DNA of 64,000 nt from Auricularia sp. M13. Taxonomy: Eukaryota; Basidiomycota; Agaricomycetes; Auriculariales; Auriculariaceae. Within the stretch, counting starts at the first letter, position 1. Each line of letters opens with the position of its first letter. Made by a program: the position numbers and the translations under genes. Location of the stretch: contig CM073193.1 of the NCBI GenBank assembly GCA_037042915.1, positions 7,812,001 through 7,876,000 of the forward strand, read 5' to 3'. The notes under the pieces are model-generated. The model ran no database searches, had not been told where the DNA came from, and saw only the letters and a program-made list of their open reading frames with translations. Shown here piece by piece: positions 36,740 to 48,363 of this stretch.

Positions 36740-39073
36740 TCATTTTTCGTAAGTTTTTGTTTTCATTGCCCAGGGTGTTCTGCGACTCAACGAGACTCCA
36801 TCCAGCCACGTTGCGCCGCCGTAGCTATTTTTTCCGCGATTCTGTGTGATTTCTCGTCTCGCGCGTCTCAGCTGTCGCCCGCACTTTGCTGTACTCGTCC
36901 GCCGCATGTCACTAGATAGAATTGAAATATGACAGGCCCGGGCGGTGGACATACCCATATGTCCACCGCCCGGGTCCTGTACCGCGCCCAGAGGGGGAAT
37001 CCCTGTCAGTTTGATTTTCTGGCAACCTGCGGACTTGCGTTGGTCCCAAAAACGACACTCATGCGAGTTTCGACGGGCTTTACTGCCGACTATCGCCTGC
37101 TCGGACGCCACGGACAATGTCAACGGACGCCACGGAGAATGTCTATTGCCACGGATCCTATGTACACGGAGCACCTTCTCCCACAGCCGTCTGCTCTCGA
37201 ACGGGCCCTGCTCCTCCAGCGGCCGAACGGTCTTCGGGAACATCGTGACGGCGCTCAGGTCGACGAGCTCACGCCACTCGCCCACCGGCGCGCCGTTCTC
37301 GAACTTGCGCCAGCGGAACGACTTGCGCCAGCAGCCCTCGAACTGCGCCACGATGCGCTCCTTCGGCACGTGCTTCACCTATTCCCGAAAATGAGTCGCA
37401 GTGCTGGGTGGTGACAGTAGTAAGTAGGAACGAACCTTGGTCCAGTCGCTGTGCTCCTTGACGCCCTTTTCGACGCCCGCCTTGCGCACCTTGGACGACT
37501 TGCTCTGGCCGGACTTGACGCTCGCCGAGTCGTCCGAGACGGACGTGTAGGGCGTGCCGGTGAACTCGTCGTCCTCGTACGTGTGTATGACGCCCTCGAC
37601 CAAGAACTGCGGCTTCCCGAGCCACGACTGTTGCCGTCGTGCGTCAGCCCGGCGTCCATAGCCCCAGCACCAGGCGCACCTCGTCCTTGTACTCGATCAC
37701 CGTGCGGTACTTGAGTCCAGGCTGTCCCCCAGAGCACGTAATAATCGTCTAGCACGCGTCAGTGACGCTGCAGCCATCGGCGGCGCAAAGACCTTACCGA
37801 TTCCGACACGGTGGCGTAGAAGCTGCCGCGCAGGATGCCGTTCACCTGCGCGGTGGGGTGCGTGACGCGGTAGGACTCGCCGGCGCCGTGGCCGCTGGTG
37901 ATGCGCACGAAGATGCCCTTGTTGGCGGCGCCGGGCGCAATGCGCACCGTCGTCCCAGAGACGCGGGCGGCAATCTGGTCAATCTGCAATGGGCCGGTGC
38001 CAGTTAGCAACGCACAATAATAGCGCAGCACTGGCGTGTGGCGTACGCCTTCAGCTTCAATGCCCCGCGCGGGACAGGACGCGTAGTAGGCGGAAATGGG
38101 CGGATGGTGCGACACTTGTTCTGTCTGCGGCATTCCTGTTAGCAGTTCAGCACGCACAATGGAGTGGTACACACCAAGTAGACAACGCGGATCGTCTCTG
38201 CCGCTGGGACGTCTTCCTCGATCTCCTTGCCAGCCGGCGGGTTGGCAAGATGTTGGAGCGTGTTCAGGCTCAGGTTGGAGGCCGTCGCGCCGGGGTTGCT
38301 CTCGACTTGCAGAGCGGCGTTCACCTTGTCCTTTGCTGGGCCCTCCTTGGGGGCTGCGCTGGCGCCGAACGGACTCCAGCTGCTGAACCTGGACTTGGTT
38401 ACCGGCGGAGCGTCGGACGTCGGGGCCGTCGTCGACTCGGACTCTTCGACGAACAGATGGAGGTGCTGGACGGGCTGGTTGGCGTGGTCGCCGTCGGGGT
38501 ACTCGACCGGCCGGACGTCCCAGTGGCAGCGGAAATGCTCGCCCAGGACGGAGTTGTAGGGCTTGCAGATCTTGCCGCGTATGAACTTGAGCTCCTTGGA
38601 GAAGCACCAGCGCAGCACGGCCAGCATGCGCAGCAGCGGGTCTGGCGAGTCGTTTATTCTGCGAATTTAGTATGAGGATCAGAGCCTGGGCGACGTGTCC
38701 GGGCTGCGTGCGCACGCTGCAAAGAGGTCTGGGCGATCGAGGTATTGCCAGTACTCGAGATTGGGTATCGGCTCGAGCAGCTGGGCGGGCAGCGACAAGC
38801 CTGTGGGCGCGGTCAGCAGTGAGCGCGGACCTGGAGCGCGATGCACGCACGCCTGCAACGGACGGTGAGCGGTCACATGATGCAGACAGGAGTGCGGCCG
38901 ACAACGCACATGGCAGCGAGGTCCTTGACGCCCAGACTGCGCTTGAGCAAGTCCACAATCATCTTGAGCTTGCCGGTCTCCGTCGACGCCGCCTCGGCGC
39001 CCTGGCCGGCGTCGAACACCTGGGTAGTGGCGTCGTCGTCGGACGGCGGCGGCGGCAAGGCGACTTTGGACAT
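36740..39073 (-). CDS. OSBP copy E, C-terminally truncated; right edge of array
   Basis: ATG at 39073 within partial unit 5; the 3' half lies in unit 4. Exons (by offset from copy A) are 39073-38910, about 38800-38716, 38658-38175 and 38124-38047, then later exons down to 37172. Exon 3 and the later C-run are intact, so this and copy C are the best-preserved complete copies. The core ends with SRRLWEKV at 37172, followed by unrelated in-frame sequence to 36740. Its upstream flank (39216-39588) is single-copy DNA, so it is the only copy that could retain the original promoter. A 399-codon open frame at 37759-38958 overlaps it in another frame and simply reads through two introns. Confidence 0.78.
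36937..36974. repeat. Perfect 16-bp inverted repeat (unit 4)
   Basis: Identical hairpin to that at 8390-8427; sequence just beyond it (37020-37060) differs from units 1-3, while the hairpin itself is unchanged. Confidence 0.85.
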
Positions 39074-39215
39074 CGTGCTGCGCGACGGGTATGCAATTAT
39101 TTATCTAAGGGGGTCAGGCTGGGGATGCAGGCAGACTGAGAGTGGCAGAGCAGGTGGCTCTTGAAAGCGATGATGCCGCTTCCGGCCGTCCGAGATGGAT
39201 GCCTCCGCACGCACG
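38035..39215. repeat. Partial tandem unit 5, right end of array
   Basis: Last, incomplete unit, containing only the 5' half of an OSBP gene and about 140 nt upstream of it. Similarity to units 1-4 is high up to cgcacgcacgt near 39214. It then fades through a short gapped match ending at tctgaact (39237-39244) and stops. Beyond this the sequence is single copy. This is the only OSBP copy whose upstream flank is not another array unit. Confidence 0.92.
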
Positions 39216-39588
39216 TGCTCATCAGCGAGTGCAAAGTCTGAACTTCCAGTCAGTTAACTAAGGAAATATGCCTGGAAGACCACCATTGCCTTTATTGTGA
39301 CTCGAAAAATATGAAAGCCTCGAATCGCAGAGAATCTCACCCTCAACACCGCTTACGGGAACCCAGAGACCCGGCTAATATAGGCGAACACTGCATGCGC
39401 AAGCCGCCACAGCGGGCCAAGCACTTCTACGATTCACAGAAACTCGGCAGTCTCTTAGCGCAAGACAATCATACGGAATTCGTCTAATGAACATTCGAAT
39501 CTTGATAGCTTTCCTGTATTTCAATAGAAGCAATTAAAGATACTTAGGATTGGGCCCGGAGTCTGTCGAAAGACTGTGCCCTACGGTA
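39216..39588. other. Single-copy spacer between array and SDR gene
   Basis: AT-richer DNA upstream of OSBP copy E and downstream of the SDR stop. No gene seen. It may contain the native OSBP promoter (reading left) and the 3' untranslated region of the SDR gene. Confidence 0.6.
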
Positions 39589-40640
39589 TTACGCAAATGA
39601 TTCTCCGACCAGTGCGTTCGACAGTGCCCAGAGTGCCCCAGCCTTTCCCACATCCGCCGATTCAGGCTTCGCCGCCTGGACTTGGCAGTCGCTCAGGTAG
39701 GCACCATTCGGCACAGCAGGATCGAGGGCTGCCACCAGCGTGGTCGAGCAGCCCTGCGCAAGGTTCTTCAGAAAGTCGAGTGGCTCAAAGTTCGGCACCG
39801 TTACGGCGCGATGTTCGAACATGTCCTTGAGGAGCTCGTCCGTCGTGTGGCGACCCAAGTCGGTCGCAACCCCTAGAGTCCAGCGCGGTCGGCGAGATGC
39901 AACTAAGTGAAGTGAATTCAGAGACTCACAACCGGGATGAACGGCGAAGGATCTAAAACCACGTTGGGTGAGCGACTGCGTGAATAGGACATTGGCGATC
40001 TTCGCCTGGCCGTACGAATCCCAAGGATGATACGGCCTCTTTTCGAAGTTGTAGTCTTCGAACTCGCCGGTCCCGATGCGATGCGCGCTGCTGGTGAGGT
40101 TGATGATGATGGGCTCGGCGGAGGCGCGCAGCTTGGGCATGAGGAGGTTGGTGAGCAGGAAGTGGCCGACGTGGTCTGCGTGGAACTGGCTCTCGATCCC
40201 GTCGGCGGTCTTCTCGTACGGCGTCGCCATGATTCCCGCGTTGTTGATGAGCACATCGACGCGCGGGAGGTCGGCAGTGTCGAGGATCGCCTGCGCTGCC
40301 GCCCGCGTAGACGCCAGCGACGCAAGGTCGAGTGTCACTGAGACGACCTTGATATTCGGATCGATCGCCTTTATTTCGTCGGCCACCACCTGGAATTTGG
40401 ACGGTGTGCGGCCCGCGAGTACAAGGGCAGACGGGCCCGCTTTCGCAAGTGATGTCAGTGTGCTCGCGCCGATACCATTTGGCGAGGGACCGGTGACCAC
40501 AACTGCAAAGGACAGTCACGTTCACGCCCAGTTTATGAATGCAAAGGCTCACAAATTCGGCCCTTAACGCGGTCAGCGAAAGCAGCAACAACCTCATCCC
40601 CGGTCGTCGCGCGATCAAAGTCGGTATATGCAGCCGACAT
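39589..40640 (-). CDS. Short-chain dehydrogenase/reductase
   Basis: NAD(P)-dependent oxidoreductase with a Rossmann fold; substrate not predictable. Three exons (40640-40553, 40502-39930, 39872-39589) join in frame with GT-AG introns of 50 and 57 nt and give 314 residues. Start: MSAAYTDFDRATTG, chosen because the exon joins in phase to VVTGPSPNGIG. Motifs seen: cofactor loop TGPSPNGIG (a variant of TGxxxGxG), NNAGIM, serine in INLTSSAHRIG, and catalytic YGQAK. HPG...VATDLGRH and the C-terminal GAYLSDCQV region match the retinol dehydrogenase/WWOX-like fungal SDRs. It lies next to the array and divergent from nothing obvious. Confidence 0.9.
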
Positions 40641-41464
40641 GCTCGACGATGTCAAGCTACGGAATCGACTAGAGCGCAGGTCCTGCCAGCCTGGGAATGG
40701 AGAGTACAGAGGGAAAGATACTATTGACACGCTTTTGTATGGTATCTCGGATCATTATGTAAGTCTGACTCATAGACCCACCTGTGCGCAGGTCGGTTCC
40801 GAGGACTCTTCTCCGATTCCGCCTGTTGGTCAACTGCGATGGTGTCTGACTGATTCATCCTTTGTCAGCTCCGCTGATCATCTGTGCTGCGACAACCCTC
40901 GCTCAAGCTGACAGAAGGTCCTATGGACTGATAGTCTTTGAAAAAGGTGTGTAATGCAATCATCTTTCTCTTGGACGAGCCAGCTTCCACAGCTGTTTTA
41001 CTGTAGGCTGAAAGCCTGAAGAAATGGGCTCGCTGCAGGCCGCCGGGGTACTACTATTGCATACGAGAGCGAGCTACGTTCCTCTGGAAAAATAGCTTGT
41101 AAAACGAGTATCGCGGAGAGACCAGCCTTCGCTGCTTGCTCCAACATGCAAAGCGGTGTCGCGCCGGTCGTGCGTGTGACCCCTTATTACAATTTACATC
41201 TTTCGCATCTTTCGTCTGTGAAGGTCGTATTACGGTCTGATTTCGCACCGCGCAGGGGTGAAGAAGGTGGAGGGCAACGAACGGTGGACACCTCGTGGTG
41301 TCGACCTATGTATATACCACCCAGTATATAGGAAATACAGGAGGTGTACATATACGTATGCTATCATATACATGAGTCCGACTTTCAGACGCGATCACCG
41401 GGACTTGATCACGTGGCTAGACGCTCACATTGTAATATCTGACCTGCAGGGTCTTATTCCTGAT
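40641..41464. other. Intergenic region
   Basis: About 820 nt between the SDR start and the stop of the seven-TM gene. No coding region, RNA gene or repeat recognised. Confidence 0.6.
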
Positions 41465-43103
41465 TCATAAACCTGAATCCTCGCAGGTATTCTGACCACT
41501 AGGAGGCGACTTTGCCCGGCGTAGCTCGATCACAGCGACTCTTTCTTTGTGCAGCTTCCGACCAAGTGAGTCGCGTGACGCATTGCTATCGCGACGACTC
41601 ACCGCTGGGGTTGGTGGCAAAGCCTTTTCCGAATTCATCCCGCCCGAATCACTGCTGCGTCGTTCTTGAAGCCGGGTCACGACCTCAGTGATACCTGCGC
41701 GATTCCGGCTCATGCGCGTGTTGTAAGGAGGCGTCCCGAACTCGATGGCCGTGCCGTCCCCGGGCATGCTGCTGTCCACCGTTGTCGTCATTTGGTGCAA
41801 GGTCGTGTTCATGCCGACGATCAGCAAGACCACGGTCGGGTACATCGCCTGCAAACGTTCCCGCATCAGGAAGTGCCATCGGCGGGGTCGAGTGTACTGC
41901 GCATCTCACCGCGATCTGTACGTTTACTGGAATGTAGATATCTCCCAGAGTTCCACTAGGCAGCCTGATCAGCATAGCGACGATGACGGTTATCTTAAGA
42001 ACACCAAACGCGGGGTTGATCAGGGTCGGCCGTCAGATTTCACGAGTCTGTGGGGGATAACGTACCGTTGAGAGACAGTATATGATGCCGGACTCTACAA
42101 CGAGCCCAAGAACGGCCTCAGCCTTCAGCCCTTTGTTACTGGCGCTCTTCATGCTGCTTCTCATCAGGGACCGATGTCTCCTAGAAAAGGCACGCGGCAG
42201 CTATTCAGCTGAGGCAGCGGAAAGAACAGGGTGCGGACCATGCTTTCACCCCGATGAAGGCTGTCGCGACCAGGTTCGTTATTAACGTGAAGACCATGTT
42301 CGCCACTTGCGTGATGTCGATGGCGCGCGTCATGTGCGGCGGCTCGGGCCCGTTGTCGTGCAGCGCGCGTACGGCGATAATGGATATGCGGATGATGATT
42401 GTGGCAAACACAGAAACTACAAGGCCGTCCGGCCCCGGTTAGCCTTCGTCCGACAGGATAAATGTCTCCCACAGCTACTTACGAGATGAGAGCGTTAAGA
42501 AGAATATGGGGAGATAAAGCCATCGCCCCATGTCGGCTCTGCAGAGCACCCATGCTCGCCACACGACGACTCCGTCTGCGATCACATACTGCATGCCGCC
42601 ACGGTGCCGTGTTAGCAAGAGCGGATGTCGATTATTGCACGCGTACATTTATCGTCACCAAAGCATTTCCGAGGGACGCGTAGATTGTCACTCTGTTGAG
42701 CAGTGACGCGGACGGCGCGAGGAAGTAGCCTCGCAGGCGGAGATATAGTACGGCCATAGAGTTTCCCCAGTACGCCAAAGAGAGGAGGAACATGAACGTG
42801 TTGAAGTACAAGAGCCAATCTGCGCTGTGGGTGCGCTTCCCCCGTTTCCTGTCAGAGGCGGAAATATCATTCCGGGCTTAAGGAGCATAGCTGTAGTTGG
42901 TAGCACACCTGACGAGGTACAATGAAAACGGGAATAGTATCGCAAATATGCCTAAGACGCGGGGTTAGAGCGGCGAAGCGGGGCGGAGCACTAATGCAAG
43001 CACCGAAGACGAAGGTCTGGCAGAGGATGGAAATCGAAAGGTATAGTATATCCGTCCCTCCATCGCGCTCCCATTGTAGCGTTCCTGGTACGCCGGAGGG
43101 CAT
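41465..43103 (-). CDS. Seven-transmembrane protein of unknown function
   Basis: Multi-pass membrane protein, assembled from eight exons on the minus strand, with start MPSGVPGTLQWERDGG at 43103. Hydrophobic segments in order: YLSISILCQTFVFGIFAILF, LLYFNTFMFLLSLAYWG, the segment around VTINYVIADGVVVWRAWVL, LYLPIFFLTL, VFATIIIRISIIAV, NMVFTLITNLVATAFIG, AVLGLVVESGIIYCL, ITVIVAM, and YPTVVLLIVGMN. Small loops separate them, followed by a Ser/Arg-rich cytoplasmic tail that starts after HQMTTTVDSS and ends at 41465. The VVWRAWVL stretch and the tail beginning with a Gln-Met-Thr-Thr run are typical of a large basidiomycete family of 7-TM proteins without assigned role. GT-AG introns at 43003-42952 and 42908 onward support the model. 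Function is not inferred. Confidence 0.75.
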
Positions 43104-43853
43104 GGTCTAGGCGCTTGGATGATTGTGCTGGGGAAGAGACAGCCGGGCGAGCGCGAGCGATGTGGGCGCTGTTACTTATCTCCTGGATGTCCATTCTCGT
43201 CGGACATCCGTTTCGCTGTCCGAGAATGGGTGTTATGCCTCGACGGCTGGCAATGCCGGTCATGAAGCCGTGTAATTCAGGGAGCCTGTGTGAATCGCCA
43301 CAGCTTGACGCAGGTAGGGTACTGGGAGTCGGCATTCGGGGCGACTATACATAGATCTGAGACGCAAGGCAGCATTAACAACCAGAGCTACAGCCAGACG
43401 GGATATCGGAGCCACCACAGGGGACAGAAAACGGTCGAATGAGCGCGAGCGGTCTCCAGGAACCAGGATGGCGCGGCCTTGCAAGCCCGGACGTTTGCTG
43501 CCATCGGCACCGCGGGGCGTCTACGCTTCAGGTAAGGTACTAGAGGCCAGATAGAGCAGTGATAGTAGCCAGAAGCTGGCCAGAAGCCTGCAACAACCAG
43601 ATATAGACTGTCCAGCTATGCTGAGAAGTTTGCTGGACCGTTTTCAGTCCCACGATTGTGACCTTCGATGCGGACGTCCCTGAAGCGTAGATCGAAGACG
43701 GCGCTGATGGAAGGACACAAGGCAGGGCACAATTAGGTTCATGCTGGTTCGAGGTGAAGAAAGAAATTTGGCAATGTTTCCGTGAAGCCGCGGTTTCAAG
43801 TTTGACGGCGATTTCGGCTCACAAGCGCCGAGGCTGCCCTACTGACCTCAACC
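43104..43853. other. Intergenic region between divergent genes
   Basis: About 750 nt separating the starts of the seven-TM gene (minus) and Gos1 (plus). It probably holds both promoters; no clear TATA box or conserved element noticed. Confidence 0.6.
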
Positions 43854-44813
43854 ATGAGCACCTTCGAAACACTACGCCGCCAGTCGCGCACCCTCGAGTC
43901 GCTCGTCGACACCAAGCTCAATGCCTACTCACGCCACGCAACGTCCATTGCCTCTTCATCGGCCAGGCGCGACGTCGACCTCGAGTCCGGTAATGCCAAC
44001 GACGAGCGCTGGAGCGACATGGAAGAGGAAATCGAGGGCCTGCTGGAAAGGTATGGCGCCTGCCGTCTCAGAACATAATTATTGAATAAGTTTGATTAGT
44101 TGCGGGAGACGACAGATGAATTGGCTGCTGCGCTTGAGAGCTCGCCGACGCGGCCTTCGCCAACCCAAACGCACGCGCTGCAACGGCACCGAGAGGTCCT
44201 GCAGGACTATGCTCGCGACTTTGGCAGAATAAAGGTCTGAAAAAATGGCCAATTTTTTGCTCAATAGCCGTGTTGACAGTGGACGCAGGCAAACGTGCAG
44301 CAGGCGCGCGACCGGGCCAACCTGCTGCAGAACGTCCGCAGCGACATCAAGTGCGTTCAACCCAGCCTGCTAAAATTCCATGCTTATGCCTTGCACAGTG
44401 CATACAAGGCCGCACACTCGTCGGCCGCCGAAGCTCTGCTGACCGAGAGAGGGCACATTGACAGCTCGCACCGGATGGCAGACGACCTTTTAGAGTACGT
44501 TCTCGTCGACCACTAGCCACAGCAGCTCTATACTTACTGAAATCTTCCAGTCAAGCCTATGCCACCCGCGACGAATTCGCCAGCCAGCGTACGACCATCG
44601 CAGGCATAAACAGCCGGATGGCCAACGTCATGAGTACGTGTCGCAACATAGCGGCGGCGGTGGCGGCGTATATTAATCTTGTCCTGAACAGCACAGTTCC
44701 CTGGTATCAACTCGCTGGTATCGATGATTCGCTCGCGGAGACGACGAGACTCGATAATTCTCGGACTCGTCATTGGCATTTGCACCATCTTGTTCCTCAG
44801 CTACGTGTTCTAG
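43854..44813 (+). CDS. GOS1: Golgi SNARE Gos1 (GOSR1/GS28 homologue)
   Basis: Qb-SNARE of ER-Golgi and intra-Golgi vesicle fusion. Six exons: start MSTFETLRRQSRTLESLVD; exon 2 LRETTDELAAALESSPTRP...; exon 3 ANVQQARDRANLLQNVRSDI; exon 4 ending GHIDSSHRMADDLLE; exon 5 QAYATRDEFASQRTTIAGIN; exon 6 FPGINSLVSMIRSRRRRDS then a C-terminal membrane anchor IILGLVIGICTILFLSYVF at 44813. The SNARE motif (about the last 90 residues) and the tail anchor are complete, with the family's conserved FPxINSL...RRRDSIILG. One oddity: exon 1 ends in phase 2 (ctggaaag before gtatgg at 44051) while exon 2 needs phase 0, a one-base discrepancy in an A run. Since this gene is normally important for growth, a base error is the likeliest cause. 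Confidence 0.9.
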
Positions 44814-45202
44814 TACATGCAACCCCCTTACAATGCCAACATTTATTATCTCTTCACTAAAGCCTCTCCTGCTGAAAGTGCCTTCTGCCAGCGTGTTTGC
44901 GGCTACCCTGCATTGATCGACTACATTCATTTTTAGCCTCCTGTCAGCCGCAGAAGATCTCAATCGTTACAAGCTTTCTCGGCCTCGTATCCTCTCGCAG
45001 ATCTGAGGCGAACGCCACGGCACAGTTTCAGACTCTCCTTCGACCACGAGCTGCCCTCGTCAATTCTGGACGAGTGCAGGCCATCGCTCGCTGCAGGACC
45101 TCCTCAATCCTCGCCGGCAGGTCCGTACTCTGTCTCAGACTTGTTCTGAGCTTGGTAGTGCTCAATGTGCTTGTTGCAGCGCAACCGCCGGACGATACCA
45201 AA
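44814..45202. other. Intergenic region
   Basis: Spacer between Gos1 and the next plus-strand gene. The frame of the downstream gene is open upstream as far as 44897 but has no ATG there. Nothing else recognised. Confidence 0.55.
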
Positions 45203-46897
45203 ATGGCAAGCAGAGGCAGTCAAGGGAGCACCGGCGGACCACGCTCTCTGCGCAGCGTCGAGATACTTGCTACCATACCAGAGGGCGGCTCGGGTGCGCG
45301 CCTGCTCTACGCTGTGCTGTGTGGTCGAGTGCTGATGGACTAGGCCTGCAGTAGTGGACTATATCTCGCCTGCTCAGTCGCCCGCCGCCGCCGTAGATGT
45401 TCTATACTCCCCTAACCCCTCTCGCCTCCCCTCTCCTACGCCCAGTCGCAGAACGCTCACCCCGCCGCCTGCGTCGATGCCCTCACCGACTGTGACCGAG
45501 ATACTTGCCATGAGCGGCGTGCAGGGCGCTAGGTGCGGCCCACGGCGAATGTCCCTCCCGCTTGGTCACATTGACGTTATTCTCTCTAGTGCCCGCGATG
45601 CCGCTGTACACGACCTTGCGCACCTGCTGCGCCAGAGCCGCGCGAGGGAGGAGGTGCTCCGCGCTCAACTGCAGCAATGCGCGATTGGAGACAGTGCCGG
45701 CGATGCTGCTCATCCAGACGTTAAAGGTCTCGTCGCCAGGCTTGCGTCCGCCGAAGCGCTGTTACTCAAGAAGGAGGCCGAGCTGCGGGAATGTCGCTCG
45801 CAGGGCTTGACGCTGCAGCAAGTGCAGGATCCTGATGATGCAGGTACGTCACTGCCGACTTCGAAGCTGCTTGTCCTGACGCCTCGCGTTCAGCGCTACT
45901 GGCATCGTTCGATGACCTCAACGTGCGCGTGAAGGTTCTTGCGCAGCGCATCCGCGACAGTCTTGGCTGGAGCGAGCGCAACACCGTCATCGACCGCGAA
46001 GCACTCAGGTCTCTCCGGCAGCGCAACCAGCCCGCGTTCGCGCTCGTACGTCACTTCATGGCTGTAGGGTGCTCCGCGGGGCGGACGCTGGGGGACGCCG
46101 CCGAACCCCTGGCGCGTGGCTTACTTTCGGCGGTGCTGAGCGACCTGGTATTTATGCGCTTTGCGCCGGGCTGCGACGAAGAGCAGCACGAATCCGCCTG
46201 CGCACTCTACCGCAGCATCTCCGCGCATGGTACTCCAATACTTTCCTATGCTGAAGCTGAATTCTGACGACTACATCCAGAGTCTCCAGACATAAGCGCC
46301 CGCTGGCGCGCCCTAACATACCGGGCGCTGCGCGCGGGCACGGACGACGCGCCGCTGCTCGACTACATCGTGAAGACGTTCTTTCTCGCGGTGTACGACG
46401 TCTTCTCGTGCACAGCCCGCGCGTCGCCCACACTGCGCAAGCCGGACGTTTTCCTCAACCTGCGCAGCGAGGCGATGGGCGTCGCGCGCGCCGCGCTCCG
46501 GTGGCGCGACGACGCCGCCTCTCGCGAGTACGAGGCATTTTGCCCCTGGCCGCTTGTGCAGCTCTCTCCTATCGAGTTCCGTGAAACGCCGTCGCCTGAG
46601 CGCTCGTACTATGCGGCTGCAGGTGGTCAAGTTGAAGTTGTCATGCTTGCCACCTCACTTGGCCTCCGCGTTGTGCGGTCTCAGCGAACGAGCGTTTCCA
46701 TACGGCCGGTTGAAGGGCTGAGCGCAGATGCTCGAAGGCTGCGCGTGCGTTTTTCAAACCCTGTTTCGCCTGTTGTTGACTTGCCCTCTGCAGACTTTGT
46801 GCGACGCACAGACTTCGTGGGAGAAACTGACGCATGCTGCCGGCATGAATTATACGACGCCCTGGACCACGACGAGACGCTACTGAATACGGTGTAA
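45203..46897 (+). CDS. Coiled-coil protein of unknown function
   Basis: Not recognised; likely a basidiomycete-specific protein. Four exons (45203-45293, 45352-45843, 45894-46229, 46281-46897) join with matching phases and GT-AG borders to give exactly 512 codons including the stop. Start MASRGSQGSTGG at 45203 has an A-rich context (ccaaaATG). N-terminal 80 residues are Pro/Ser-rich (SPNPSRLPSPTPSRRTLTPP). Then a helical segment with heptad-like spacing (RQSRAREEVLRAQLQQ and LASAEALLLKKEAELRECR), followed by a mostly helical C-terminal domain (LNVRVKVLAQRIRDSLGW, YIVKTFFLAVYDVFSCTAR). No enzyme motif, signal peptide or TM segment. It follows Gos1 by 390 nt on the same strand. Confidence 0.72.
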
Positions 46898-47167
46898 TCA
46901 TCGACGTTCTGACCAGTGCTTTTTTGCTTATCGGCTTCACGGCGTCGTCCCTGTTCATTCTGTATTGGCGGCCGGTGGTTGTGTCCGCTGAAGCCTAGCC
47001 AAATAAATATGAAAGTAAAGTTCGAAGTAACCTCGCCGCATCAGAGATCGAATGCTGAATACACCCCACAAGGACGTCGTCAGGAATTGCAGTCAAAACG
47101 TCCGAACGTAAGAGTGTTATTCGAAGTCACTGGTGGGCAGCGAGCGTACATTCATCTTCTAGCTGTA

Positions 47168-48310
47168 TTAATCCCTGAAAAACGCAGGGTTCTCGCGCAG
47201 GAACTCCTCGAACGTCCTGGGCTGCCTAGCCAAACCCTTTCGAATCTCCTGTTGCTCCGCGGAAGTCTCCTTGCCAGCGTAGTATCCGTACTGTATCCCA
47301 TATCGGAAATCCTTGAAGTCCTCGATGACATGGGGAGGCATCCCCGCCGCCTTTGCCTTCTCCAGATAGGTTTCGACCGAGGTCGGCTCAATGGTCAACT
47401 TGATGCCGCGCACTGTCCCCTGAGGTCAGTCTTTGCGCAGCGTGTATAGAAACGAGAACTGACCGCGCCTCAGGATCTCTGCAGCCTGAGCGTGGGTGAG
47501 GCGTTCGCCGTAGGTGTAGATCGACTTGTCGTTGGTACCTGTGCGGAATGCTGGATTCTCGATGGCGTAGCGCACGAAGAGGCCGTAGTCCCGTTCGATG
47601 TCGATGTACGGCAAGAGCGTGTCGTCCGCCGCCGTGGGATTGTCCCACACATACGATCCGTCCTCGAGCTTGCGTGGGAGGAACATGGCGTCTTGAGGTT
47701 CGTCATGTAACTGCCAGTTGGGCACCGTAGTGAGATTTCTAACGCTGAGATTGCGCAGGAAGTGCGACGTACAATCCCGCCTGGACGTCCACCGTTGGGA
47801 GCTGAGAGCGCGCGTACTCCGTGATCTCGGCTTTGCCGTCGAAATGGTGGACATGGGTGTACTTTCCGCCAGTGTTTCGAGTGACACTCTCGAGGCCCGA
47901 CCACACGAAGAGCTTCGCACCGACGGCCTTCGCAGCATCGACCATGAGCTTCCCCTCGGCGATCTCGCGAGACTTGATGGTGTGCTCCCAGAAGTTTGTC
48001 ACTGCCTGTCGAAGCGTCAGTGCTGCACGGAATCCGAATGGCGAGTATGGCAACGCACAAAGACCACTTCGGCTCCTTTGAGAGCCTCGCGTACTGCGGC
48101 CTCATTGCCCACGGAGATGTTAACTGAGACGACTTCGACTCCAAGTTCCTTCAGCTTCTCCGCGGCCGGCTTGGTAGCATCACGCGTGAGTCCTCGGAGA
48201 CGGTAGGGCTTGTCGGACTCGATGAGGTTGCGGATGACCGAACCACCCTGTGCGCCGGTTGACCCGACGACGACGACAAGAGGCGCAGAAGAGTCCGTTG
48301 AGATAGTCAT
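47168..48310 (-). CDS. NmrA-like NAD(P)-binding family protein
   Basis: Atypical SDR-fold protein related to NmrA/HSCARG, a family that senses or uses NAD(P)(H). Start MTISTDSSAPLVVVVGSTGA at 48310, with the dinucleotide loop GSTGAQGG. Exon 1 is 48310-48059 and exon 2 starts at 48005 (AVTNFWEHTIKSREIAEGK); the intron is 53 nt. Next come LFVWSGLESVTRNTGGKY and HVHHFDGKAEITEY, both typical. Later exon: PYIDIERDYGLFVRYAIENP. The last exon ends in FEEFLRENPAFFRD at 47168. A one-base offset near 47768 separates GLY from SHFLRNLS; bridging it by splicing would need an intron of about 30 nt, so a base insertion (error or mutation) is more likely. A TATA box lies at the expected distance upstream. 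Confidence 0.85.
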
Positions 48311-48355
48311 TTCGAAGGGATGATATTGCTCATTCAAAGGCTCGAGCTCTCTTGT

Positions 48356-48363
48356 CTTATATA
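48356..48363 (-). promoter_or_regulatory. TATA box of NmrA-like gene
   Basis: TATATAAG on the minus strand, about 46-53 nt upstream of the ATG at 48310. This favours 48310 over an upstream non-ATG in-frame start. Confidence 0.6.

Larger units (their letters stand above)
28470..38034. repeat. Tandem array unit 4, most diverged
   Basis: Fourth unit, the longest (9565 nt), with the most private differences. The segment at about 29665-30095 differs strongly in content and length from the matching segment of units 1-3; short shared blocks are interleaved with unit-4-only sequence, as if units 1-3 descend from a rearranged version. Its OSBP upstream region (gcagactgagagtgg, 29570) matches partial unit 5 rather than units 1-3. 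Confidence 0.95.

Noticed and set aside
37759-38958. 399-codon open frame on the minus strand
   Set aside because: It reads through OSBP introns in a mixed frame; only its end overlaps real exons (EQVSHHPP and following).
1-39215. Ribosomal DNA array, suggested by ~9.5-kb tandem units
   Set aside because: No rRNA-like stretch or conserved rRNA core is visible; the units encode an OSBP-type protein.
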